From: Methylocystaceae bacterium
GTDB taxonomy: Bacteria > Pseudomonadota > Alphaproteobacteria > Rhizobiales > Beijerinckiaceae
NCBI GenBank assembly: GCA_003152255.1
Contig: PLZT01000541.1
Location: 1-13,267 of the forward strand
Direction: 5' to 3'
Length of the DNA: 13,267 nucleotides
Positions 1 to 6,271 of this stretch are shown here, in pieces (within the stretch, counting starts at the first letter, position 1; each line of letters opens with the position of its first letter). The position numbers and the translations under genes were made by a program. The notes under the pieces are model-generated. The model had not been told where the DNA came from. It saw nothing but the letters and a program-made list of their open reading frames with translations, and did not search any database.

Positions 1-1
1 A

Positions 2-406
2 AACGGGACCATCTTTCGCGCCCCGGAAAGCCGCGTCTCAAAAGCTGGCAAGCCGTTCTGGACGGCGACCATCAAAGCCAAGGGCGACGACGCCACGGCG
101 TGGTGGAAAATCATCGTCTTCTCGGACAGCGCCGGCGCGGAACTTATGCGCCTTAGCGATGGCGACGCGCTCGCGGCTCAAGGCTCTCTTCGCGTCGAGA
201 CTTACGAGCGCGACGGCCTGACGAAAATCAGCCTCACGTGCATCGCCGACACGGTTTTGCCGCTGCGCGCCGCGCCAAAGCAACGTGAAAAGAAAGACCC
301 CGCGCCAGCGCCAGCGCCCTCGGAAAAACCCGCTCCCGAAAGGTCATCGCTCGATCGCCATGGCGATTCCGGCGACGATCGTTTCAACGACCAAGTTCCG
401 TTTTAG
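2..406 (+). CDS. Single-stranded DNA-binding protein (SSB)-like, 5' partial
   Basis: The reading frame is open from the left edge, so the start lies outside the window; 134 residues are visible. The visible N-terminal part has the look of an OB fold, with alternating strands such as KPFWTATIKA and WWKIIVFSD, then a segment LRVETYERDGLTKISLTCIADTV that resembles the final strands of SSB. A proline/alanine/lysine-rich linker follows (about residues 98-118), and the protein ends DDRFNDQVPF, similar to the acidic tip with terminal PF by which SSB proteins recruit partner proteins. It would coat single-stranded DNA during replication. The primase-helicase starts 9 bases downstream, consistent with a shared operon. 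An alternative is a divergent phage or plasmid SSB too remote for the standard family name. Confidence 0.75.
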   Translation, partial: NGTIFRAPESRVSKAGKPFWTATIKAKGDDATAWWKIIVFSDSAGAELMRLSDGDALAAQGSLRVETYERDGLTKISLTCIADTVLPLRAAPKQREKKDPAPAPAPSEKPAPERSSLDRHGDSGDDRFNDQVPF

Positions 407-415
407 GGGGGCGCG

Positions 416-2470
416 ATGAACTTGCACCAAATCGCAAAAGTCCTGGGCGGCGAAATTCGCGGACAGAGCGTCCTTTGCCCTGGGCCTGGTCATAGCGCCG
501 CCGACCGCAGCCTGTCCGTCATGCTGTCCGCGACCGCGCCCGATGGTTTCGTTGTCAAAACTTTCACCGCCGACGACATCAATCTATGCCGCGACCATGT
601 GCGCGCCCGCTTGGGGCTCGCGCCATTTCAACCAAAGGACAAGCAACAAAAAACGCGGCAATTCGATTATCGCGACCCGGCGACCGGAGAGCCGCGCTAC
701 AGCAAAATTCGCCACGACAGCGCGGACGGGACAAAGAAAATCTATTTCAAGCCCGCCAAGCGCGGCGGCAGCCCGGCGCTTCTTTACGGCGGCGAGCGCC
801 TCGCGAAGACTGTTCGCGACACGCTGATCTGGGTTGTCGAAGGCGAAAACAAAGTTGACCGCCTAATGGAACTCGGCGCCGTCGCGGTGTCTGGCGACAC
901 AGGCGCGGAGTCGAAATGGCTTCCCGACCATGCACGATTGTTGCGGGGCCGCCGCATAATCCTTTGGCCTGATAGTGACGACCCCGGCGAGACCTACATC
1001 GCCAACGCGGCGGCGGCGATCCGCGCCGACAATCCCGACGTGGAGATCCGCGTGGTGCGCCCATTCCCGCGCGCATCGCAAGGCGAGAAGGGCAAGGATG
1101 TTTGCGACTGGCGCGGAAACGCAGCCGCGCTTCTAGCACTCGCCGCTGGCGCGGAACCATTTCGGTTAGACGCGCTCGGCGATCCGCCAGCGCCCGCCTT
1201 CCGTCGCATTATCAACCCTGCCGAGTGGGAGGGCCTGCCGGTTCCTGTTCGCGAATGGATCGTGCCGGATTATATCCCGCATAAGACGGTCACGCTGCTT
1301 TACGGCGACGGATCGACGGGGAAAAGTCTACTCGCATTACAGCTCGCCGCCGCGCGGGCGCTGGCGCGTGACTGGATCGGGCTTATGCCGACGCTAGGGC
1401 GGACGCTGATTTTATCGGCGGAAGATGACCGCGACGAAATGCAGCGTCGTCTTGAGGACATTAGAAAACACTACGGCGCGCGGATGCTCGACTTCTCCGA
1501 AATGCGCCTAATCGACCTTGTTGGCGAAGACTGCATTCTCGGCGCTCTCATGAAGGGACAGATTCATTCGACGCCGATGTATCAGGCGCTCGACGCCTAT
1601 ATGTCCGAGTTTAAGCCAAGCCTTACTGTTCTCGACGTATTGGCCGATATGTTCGCCGGCGACGAAAACGACCGTCCGCAGGCGCGCCAGTTTATCGGTC
1701 TGCTGAAAAAACTCGCCCAAAAGCACGATTGCGCCTTCCTGTTGCTCGCGCATCCAAGCCTTACAGGAATGAATACCGGCACAGGAATGAGCGGCAATAC
1801 GGGCTGGAGCAATTCCGTTCGCTCGCGGCTGTATTTTCAGCCCGTGAAGGGGTCAGACGGCGACGTCGTGAACAAAAACTGGCGAACGCTGGAGGGCAAA
1901 AAGTCTAATTACGGCGCGCCTGCCGAGCCTATAACCCTCGAATGGAAGCAGGGCCTCTTTATCCCGATAGGATCGCCCGGAGGCTTTGACAAGCTATCCG
2001 CCGACGCCAACGCGGATGATCTATTTTTGAAGATGTTGGGGCGCTTCGCCGAGCAAGGCCGGAACGTTTGCGCCAATACAGGAACAACCTACGCGCCGGC
2101 GCGCTTCGCCGAAGAACCAGATGTTAAGGGCATCACGAAAAAGCAGTTCGCGGACGCGATGACGCGCCTTCTCCGGGACAAGAAAATTTGTGTTCAGACG
2201 ATCGGACCCGCGAGCCGTCTCAGGTCAAAACTTGTCATTGTGGACGGATTAGAGGCCGGTTCCACCGACTCTTCCACCGGCCCCGAAAATCCTTCCACCG
2301 GCATTCCACCGCCTTCCACCGGGGGTGTGTGTTCCACCCCCCTATACCCCCCGGTGGCGGTGGAAGCCGCCCCGCCGGTGGAAGCCGGCGGCGTCTGCCA
2401 CGCGCCGGAAGGGGAAGGTTTACTTCGATTGCGGGAAGTCCCCGACGACATCACGGACATGGCGGTATGA
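416..2470 (+). CDS. Toprim primase / RepA-type AAA helicase, plasmid or phage replication protein
   Basis: 684 residues. The N-terminal part (1-70) resembles a degenerate primase-type domain containing CPGPGHSAADRSLS. A Toprim-like domain covers about 135-215: VEGE has its Glu at 142, and LWPDSDDPG has Asp at 186 and 188, the metal-binding pattern of bacterial primases. A RecA-like ATPase follows from about 280 to 480, with Walker A GDGSTGKS (297-304), an AEDD motif (335-338), Walker B-like LTVLDVLADMF (403-413) and AHPSLTG...SNSVRSR (445-471), as in RepA/AAA_25 hexameric helicases. Residues 530-610 look like a winged helix. The tail (615-660) is low complexity, rich in PSTG and PPVEA, and is encoded by short DNA repeats. 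The ATG has a G-rich ribosome site (about 406-411). The protein probably primes and unwinds DNA for the element's own replication, together with the SSB upstream. Confidence 0.85.
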   Translation: MNLHQIAKVLGGEIRGQSVLCPGPGHSAADRSLSVMLSATAPDGFVVKTFTADDINLCRDHVRARLGLAPFQPKDKQQKTRQFDYRDPATGEPRYSKIRHDSADGTKKIYFKPAKRGGSPALLYGGERLAKTVRDTLIWVVEGENKVDRLMELGAVAVSGDTGAESKWLPDHARLLRGRRIILWPDSDDPGETYIANAAAAIRADNPDVEIRVVRPFPRASQGEKGKDVCDWRGNAAALLALAAGAEPFRLDALGDPPAPAFRRIINPAEWEGLPVPVREWIVPDYIPHKTVTLLYGDGSTGKSLLALQLAAARALARDWIGLMPTLGRTLILSAEDDRDEMQRRLEDIRKHYGARMLDFSEMRLIDLVGEDCILGALMKGQIHSTPMYQALDAYMSEFKPSLTVLDVLADMFAGDENDRPQARQFIGLLKKLAQKHDCAFLLLAHPSLTGMNTGTGMSGNTGWSNSVRSRLYFQPVKGSDGDVVNKNWRTLEGKKSNYGAPAEPITLEWKQGLFIPIGSPGGFDKLSADANADDLFLKMLGRFAEQGRNVCANTGTTYAPARFAEEPDVKGITKKQFADAMTRLLRDKKICVQTIGPASRLRSKLVIVDGLEAGSTDSSTGPENPSTGIPPPSTGGVCSTPLYPPVAVEAAPPVEAGGVCHAPEGEGLLRLREVPDDITDMAV
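2258..2383 (+). repeat. Array of TTCCACCGG repeats, direct then inverted, within the primase gene
   Basis: Direct copies of TTCCACCG(G) or close variants start at 2260, 2272, 2293, 2304, 2314 and 2332 (the last ends in CCC). Two inverted copies, CGGTGGAA at 2358-2365 and CCGGTGGAA at 2375-2383, follow. The direct copies encode the STG-type tail and the inverted ones encode the PVE-type tail. Inverted copies can pair with direct copies to form stems, for example 2314-2322 with 2375-2383. The array may be only a low-complexity protein tail, or an iteron-like or origin site carried inside the gene. Confidence 0.7.
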
Positions 2471-2817
2471 GCTCCGCCCGCGCCCTTATCGAGGAAGCGA
2501 CGACCCGTGGCGCGCGGCTATACCTTCGCGGCGGTGAACTCAGGATTGCCTTTCGCGGGGAAGCGCCGGCCGATCTGCTCGATAGGGTCCGCGCTTCAAA
2601 GCCAGAGATCGTTCGGGAGCTTGCGCCGCCGGAGCCGTCCCTCGATGAGCGCCGCGCATCCGTGGAAGCGATGCTCGCCGAAATGGGCGAGGAGAACGAG
2701 CGTCGCCGGAATTGGGACAAACACCCAGTTCCCGGCTGGCGTGAAGGCCGGCTCGAAATCCGCAGCGTCATAGATGGCTCGACGACCGTAATCCCGTTGC
2801 GGAGGCGGCGCTCATGA
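2467..2817 (+). CDS. TubC N-terminal docking domain-like protein
   Basis: 116 residues; its ATG overlaps the primase stop codon as ATGA, so translation is probably coupled. Residues 1-50 (SSARALIEEATTRGARLYLRG, then ELRIAF, then a helix ending SKPEIVREL) match my memory of the TubC_N docking fold: a helix, a beta hairpin with Y-L-R-G-G, and a final helix with KPEIV. In polyketide/peptide synthetases this domain docks partner proteins. Stand-alone versions are common beside plasmid and phage replication genes in Alphaproteobacteria, where their job is not known to me. Residues 55-95 are charged and probably helical, followed by HPVPGWREGRLEIRSV and a basic C-terminus RRRRS. A role as an adaptor for the primase-helicase is inference. 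Confidence 0.65.
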   Translation: MSSARALIEEATTRGARLYLRGGELRIAFRGEAPADLLDRVRASKPEIVRELAPPEPSLDERRASVEAMLAEMGEENERRRNWDKHPVPGWREGRLEIRSVIDGSTTVIPLRRRRS

Positions 2818-3185
2818 CCCCCTCCCAGCGCCTTCGGCAGCAAGCCGCCGAGCTGATCGCCCTCGCCGATGAATTGGATGGCCGACCCGGCGGCGCGCCG
2901 ATGGTGGCGGCCGTGGAAGCACAAGAGCGCATGGTCGACACAGCAGTCGCCGAGCAGATCATCGGCTTTGGGCGGACCTGGCTTTACGAGCACGCCGACG
3001 AATTTGAACTCGGCATGAAGATCGCGGGGCGCTGGCGATTTTACGAGCGCCGCGTTCGCGCATTTGCATCAGGCTCGCTGGCCGCGCGCGTTCAAAGTGT
3101 TTCGCGTGTTTTGAGTGCAGGCGGACCCATGGCGTCCGATGCGGCCCTGAATCATAATGAGCAAGAGGAGATAAAAAATGCTTGA
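2814..3185 (+). CDS. Small helix-turn-helix (excisionase-like) protein
   Basis: 123 residues, coupled to the preceding gene by an ATGA overlap with a GGAGG ribosome site at 2801-2805. The N-terminus (1-25) is an amphipathic helix (PSQRLRQQAAELIALADEL). Residues 43-83 (TAVAEQIIGFGRTWLYEHADEFELGMKIAGRWRFYERRVRAF) look like the winged HTH of excisionase/MerR-like proteins: an AEQ-IGFGRTWLYEH helix-turn-helix, a wing with the R-W-R-F strand, then a helix. The C-terminal 40 residues look disordered. It probably binds DNA, as a regulator or recombination directionality factor; no integrase is in the window to support the second. Its last 8 bases overlap the start of the next gene. Confidence 0.55.
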   Translation: MTPSQRLRQQAAELIALADELDGRPGGAPMVAAVEAQERMVDTAVAEQIIGFGRTWLYEHADEFELGMKIAGRWRFYERRVRAFASGSLAARVQSVSRVLSAGGPMASDAALNHNEQEEIKNA

Positions 3186-4182
3186 CCGCCTTTTTAATAG
3201 ACGCGCCCCCGATCCGCCGGCGCCGACCACCGAGCAATGGAAAAAGCGCACGGTTTACGGCAACGAAACCGATATCGCGGACAAGCTGCCTCCCGCAGCG
3301 CGCGACAAGCTGGAAACATTGCGCGGCGAGGCCGAGGCGTTGCGTGTGGTGGCGAAAATTCCGCGTGATCGCGGCCAAGAGGTTTCCGAGAAAATTAGGG
3401 TCGTCAAACGTAGAATCAACGAACTGAAGAGCGTGCAGGGCTACGCCGAAAATCATCCGCTGATCGCCGCAGAGCGCGAAGCCCTCGCAAAATTCGAGGC
3501 CGAGAACGCGAAGCTGGCCGCCGAGTATGTGGATAAGAGCCGCGTCTCGATCGCTGGCGCTCACGTCGCCAAACGCTGCGAAAATTATCTCTATGACAAT
3601 ACACACGCGCATTTCACATTGGCGCCGCCAACGCCCGCGCCGACGCTCGCCAAAAATGAAACCATCGCTGGCGCGGTCGACAAATTGAGGAGTCGCATTG
3701 CCGGCTTTCGCGCCGAAGAGCGGACCGCCGCGAACGCCCCGAAGACAGCGGCCGACGCCAAGCAGATCGTTCGCGCGCAAATCGCGAAGATCGCGGAAGC
3801 CGGGAAGATTGATCCTTTTGATGCAATAGAGGCGGGCCGGCCGTTGAAGTTCGCGGAAGTCGTCCTTCAGAATGGCGCTGGAAACTGGACCCGGATTCCC
3901 GACGCCTTCTCCACTTTTGCGTGGTTGTTCAAGGACCAAATTATCGCACGACTGGAGGCCGAAGTTGACGCCAAGGCCGATGACAGCGCGGCCCTCGATG
4001 ACGAAACCCGCGCCGCCCGCATCGCCGAGGCGCGGCGCGAAATCTTGAGCTTGGAGCGCGAGGAAGAGGCGATGGTCACGCTCGCGCGGTCCACTGGCCT
4101 GGCGTTCCAGCGTCGCGCCGACGCCGACCCGCGCGCGATTTTGGGGCTCGCCGACTCGCTGCCAGAACCGGGAGTGCTTTAA
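3178..4182 (+). CDS. Phage-associated coiled-coil protein of unknown function
   Basis: 334 residues, with a clear AGGAG site just upstream of the ATG and an overlap of 8 bases with the preceding gene. I do not recognise a named family. Residues 40-120 and 255-300 are heptad-like, charged and helical (LETLRGEAEALRVVAKI; ARIAEARREILSLEREEEAM). A short proline-rich linker (PPTPAPTLAK) divides the two halves. The C-terminus contains RRADADPRAILGLAD, a tail I associate with uncharacterised proteins next to S49 proteases in rhizobial prophages. It ends 3 bases before the S49 protease gene, so the two are almost certainly co-expressed. A structural or head-assembly role is plausible from context only. 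It does not look like a portal or terminase. Confidence 0.6.
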   Translation: MLDRLFNRRAPDPPAPTTEQWKKRTVYGNETDIADKLPPAARDKLETLRGEAEALRVVAKIPRDRGQEVSEKIRVVKRRINELKSVQGYAENHPLIAAEREALAKFEAENAKLAAEYVDKSRVSIAGAHVAKRCENYLYDNTHAHFTLAPPTPAPTLAKNETIAGAVDKLRSRIAGFRAEERTAANAPKTAADAKQIVRAQIAKIAEAGKIDPFDAIEAGRPLKFAEVVLQNGAGNWTRIPDAFSTFAWLFKDQIIARLEAEVDAKADDSAALDDETRAARIAEARREILSLEREEEAMVTLARSTGLAFQRRADADPRAILGLADSLPEPGVL

Positions 4183-4185
4183 GCC

Positions 4186-5427
4186 ATGGCGAACGCACTT
4201 AACCTCCTCGCCGGGCGGCCTCTCGCGATCATGCCCGAGCGTATCGCCGCCTTCGCCGAGGCAATGGCCGCACACAACGGCGTCGACGCGCTCTCGCCCG
4301 AGGTGAGCCGCTTCGTGGGAAGGGCTCCAGCGGGCTCGCCTGTCCGCACGACCGAAAACGGCGTTGCTGTAATCAGTGTCGTCGGCGCGTTAATCAATCG
4401 TGGCGCACTTCTCGGCGAAAATTGGGGGATTTCGACTTACGAAGGGCTGCAATTCAAACTCGAATCCGCAGCAAAAGACCCGAAAATCCGGGCTATTATT
4501 CTCGACTTTGAGTCGCCCGGAGGTGAAGTTTCAGGCTGTTTCGAGACTGCCGCGCTCATTCGGAAGATTAACAGCGAGAAGCCGGTTGTCGCGTGCGTAA
4601 ATGGATTGGCGTGCTCGGCGGCATTTGCTTTGGCGTCGGCCTGCCGGTCGATTATCTCGACCGAGAGCGGCGTGTCAGGAAGTATTGGCGTTGTGTTGCT
4701 GCACAGCGACATTTCTGGAGCCCTCGACAAAGCCGGAATTTCGCCGACGCTGATCTACGCTGGCAAGCATAAGACGGACGCAAATCCTTTCGAGGCTTTG
4801 AACAAGGAAGTAAAAGGCGACCTACAAGCCGAAGTCGACCGATATTATTCGATGTTTGTAACGGCGGTTGCACAAGGCCGGCGGAATCTTACCGAGGCGG
4901 CGATCCGAGACACGCAAGCCCGCACATTCATCGGTCGCGACGCACTGGCCGCCGGTTTGGTCGATCAAATTGGGGTGTTTGGCGACCTGCTGGCCGACCT
5001 CGAAAGGAACTCCGGCGCCGCCCGCGCCACGGCCTCCAATTCGACATCCGCACATGGAGTGAAAAAACCAATGAGCGACACTGAAAAATATTTCATCCGC
5101 GCCGCCGAGAGAGACAGGATCAAAGCGATTTTGGATTCGCCCGAAGGCCAGTGGAACCCGACTGCGGCGAAGAAGATTGCCTTTTCGACGAGCGCGTCAA
5201 TCGAAGAAGCAAGGGCCGAACTTCGCGGCGGGGGTTCGCAAGATGGGGCGAGCGCCAGTTCCACGGCCGCTATGTGGGACGATGCAATCGCCACGGTCAA
5301 CGCGGAGGAGCGGCGGAACAGTGGTCGCGCCAGCGCCGCAGCGCCAAAGCAGGCCGGCGCGGTTAGCTGGGATAGCGTCGCCGCCAAGCTGAATAGCGAG
5401 CGAGGAGTTTCCAAGCATGGCGTATGA
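4186..5427 (+). CDS. Phage head maturation protease, S49 (lambda gpC/SppA-like) family
   Basis: 413 residues. The core (about 55-275) has the S49/SppA fold: VAVISVVGALI, then IRAIILDFESPGGEV (oxyanion-side SPGGEV motif at 110-115), then VNGLACSAAFALAS with the likely nucleophile Ser144, then VSGSIGVV, then YAGKHKTDANPF with the likely general-base lysine at Lys196, 52 residues after the serine as in bacterial SppA. These enzymes cleave scaffold and head proteins during phage capsid maturation. Beyond residue 280 the sequence is linker-like, then a 118-residue domain starting at Met296 (MSDTEKYF) that is rich in Ala/Ser/Glu and could act as scaffold. A major capsid gene does not follow at the usual place. 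Cellular SppA is an alternative, but the small size, lack of a signal peptide and phage neighbours favour the phage type. Confidence 0.88.
   Translation: MANALNLLAGRPLAIMPERIAAFAEAMAAHNGVDALSPEVSRFVGRAPAGSPVRTTENGVAVISVVGALINRGALLGENWGISTYEGLQFKLESAAKDPKIRAIILDFESPGGEVSGCFETAALIRKINSEKPVVACVNGLACSAAFALASACRSIISTESGVSGSIGVVLLHSDISGALDKAGISPTLIYAGKHKTDANPFEALNKEVKGDLQAEVDRYYSMFVTAVAQGRRNLTEAAIRDTQARTFIGRDALAAGLVDQIGVFGDLLADLERNSGAARATASNSTSAHGVKKPMSDTEKYFIRAAERDRIKAILDSPEGQWNPTAAKKIAFSTSASIEEARAELRGGGSQDGASASSTAAMWDDAIATVNAEERRNSGRASAAAPKQAGAVSWDSVAAKLNSERGVSKHGV
5071..5427 (+). CDS. Possible nested scaffold (Nu3-like) by internal start in the protease gene
   Basis: An in-frame ATG at 5071 begins MSDTEKYF and would yield 118 residues identical to the protease C-terminus. 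A GGAG sequence at 5056-5059 lies 11 bases upstream, longer than ideal but usable. In phage lambda the scaffold Nu3 is made from an internal start in the protease gene C; the layout here is the same. The product is mostly predicted helical with Ala/Ser-rich spacers and ends NSERGVSKHGV. Whether the internal start is used is inference. Confidence 0.4.
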   Translation: MSDTEKYFIRAAERDRIKAILDSPEGQWNPTAAKKIAFSTSASIEEARAELRGGGSQDGASASSTAAMWDDAIATVNAEERRNSGRASAAAPKQAGAVSWDSVAAKLNSERGVSKHGV

Positions 5428-5725
5428 CCCTCAAGCATCGCCGATTCGACCGCTTGAAGCAGGGCTCGGCAGTTGCGACTACGCAAGTGTTCGGCCAGAT
5501 GTTGCGAAGAGGATATGGCTTTACGCAACAAATGACACCGCTGCAACGGTCGAAGCGCCGAGCTATTTCGACCCGGAACTTCTCGGTCGCGGTGACGTGA
5601 TCTTGGCGAGCATGAACAACACGGTCGGGCAAACGCCTGTCGGCAAGCTTTACGTGGTCTCTGCTGGAAAGCAGAGCGGCGACGCAACAAACCTCGTCGC
5701 GTTGTTCGGAAGCGCGTTTGGATGA
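5417..5725 (+). CDS. Small phage structural protein, head decoration-like
   Basis: 102 residues; the ATG lies inside the end of the protease gene (11-base overlap) and has AGGAG at 5403-5407. The sequence contains RIWLYATNDTAATVEAPSYFDPELLGRGDVILASMNN, which I recognise as the general pattern (Y-T-D/N-T/A-A-A-T-V-x-x-x-Y-F...L-x-x-G-D) of small beta-rich proteins found near capsid genes of many tailed phages. Their exact role is uncertain: decoration or stabilising protein, or another minor structural component. The position directly after the protease/scaffold matches lambda gpD. It is the last gene before a hairpin, so no major capsid gene follows as it does in lambda. Confidence 0.6.
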   Translation: MAYDPQASPIRPLEAGLGSCDYASVRPDVAKRIWLYATNDTAATVEAPSYFDPELLGRGDVILASMNNTVGQTPVGKLYVVSAGKQSGDATNLVALFGSAFG

Positions 5726-5793
5726 CGAGTTAACGAGATTCGCGCGTCTGACATTGCGCGCGGATGGGGGAACGCCGTTGCCGAGCGGCGCAT

Positions 5794-5826
5794 GGCGGCA
5801 GGGTCTTGCATTTTCCCCCTGCCGCC
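5794..5826 (+). terminator. Hairpin, probable transcription terminator after the head genes
   Basis: Perfect 10-bp inverted repeat: GGCGGCAGGG (5794-5803) and CCCTGCCGCC (5817-5826), separated by 13 bases and followed by TTCCCTTCC. It lies 68 bases after the decoration-like gene and before an AT-richer control region. The stem is strong, but the downstream U-run is interrupted, so it may be a weak intrinsic terminator or an mRNA-stabilising end. Confidence 0.55.
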
Positions 5827-5873
5827 TTCCCTTCCAGGTTGCAGCGGATGGTGGCACAACGTGGGGTGGTGGC

Positions 5874-6012
5874 AAGATAAGTCGTTGATATTAAAAGATA
5901 AGGTTCCTTTTGCACAACTTCAAGTTACTGCGCATGCAACCCTCGGTTGTTAAGCGTATTGGGTTTTTGTCAATTCACGGTTTCGTTTCGCGGACTAAGG
6001 GGAAAGGCGACG
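5874..6012 (+). promoter_or_regulatory. AT-richer control region upstream of the small HTH gene
   Basis: This stretch is clearly richer in A and T than its surroundings. It holds AAGATAAG twice, at 5874-5881 and 5895-5902, exactly 21 bases apart (two helical turns). Palindromes follow: AACTTCAAGTT (5916-5926) and CAACC-CTC-GGTTG (5937-5949). No convincing -35/-10 pair is visible; TTGATA (5885-5890) and TTGTCA (5967-5972) are candidate -35 elements. It is the likely promoter and operator for the genes from 6013 to 9290. The rest of the gap from 5726 holds only the hairpin at 5794-5826. Confidence 0.4.
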
Positions 6013-6228
6013 ATGAAAAAACTCGATGGCGGCGTTGAAAATATGGTCGTTTCTATCGAAGAGGCGGCCCGGATAGTCGGGTGCTCGGCGCAATGGCTGC
6101 GCCGCTTGGAGCGCGACGGATTTTTTTCAAAGACCGAGCGCGGGCAGGCGCGTCTGCAAGACGTTATCCGAGCCGTCGAACGATCGATTATCGGCATGCG
6201 CTCGCCGAGCTTGAGCCAGGATCAATGA
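6013..6228 (+). CDS. Small MerR/Nu1-type winged-helix DNA-binding protein
   Basis: 71 residues from the ATG at 6013, chosen because GGGGAAAGG (about 5999-6007) is a good ribosome site; an in-frame ATG at 5947 would add 22 residues that look like noncoding leader. The core VSIEEAARIVGCSAQWLRRLERDGFF is a MerR/excisionase-type helix-turn-helix: EEAARIVGCS, then a recognition helix QWLRRLERDG, followed by a short wing (KTERGQARL) and a helix (QDVIRAVERSIIG). Such proteins act as transcription regulators or, in phages, as Nu1-like DNA-packaging small subunits. No terminase large subunit is beside it, so a regulator of the downstream tail-like operon is the simpler reading. Confidence 0.6.
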   Translation: MKKLDGGVENMVVSIEEAARIVGCSAQWLRRLERDGFFSKTERGQARLQDVIRAVERSIIGMRSPSLSQDQ

Positions 6229-6271
6229 TGCGCGCGATCGCGGCGAAGACAAAAAGACGAGGAGATTATCA

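Noticed and set aside
3528..3536. Exact DnaA-box sequence TGTGGATAA
   Set aside because: It lies in frame inside the coiled-coil gene (YVDKS) and is alone, with no neighbouring boxes or AT-rich region; one such match can occur by chance.
2959..4275. Long open frame of 438 codons on the minus strand
   Set aside because: It lies antisense to the coiled-coil gene, has Cys/Arg-rich composition typical of a mirror frame in GC-rich DNA, and has no ribosome site or recognisable domain.
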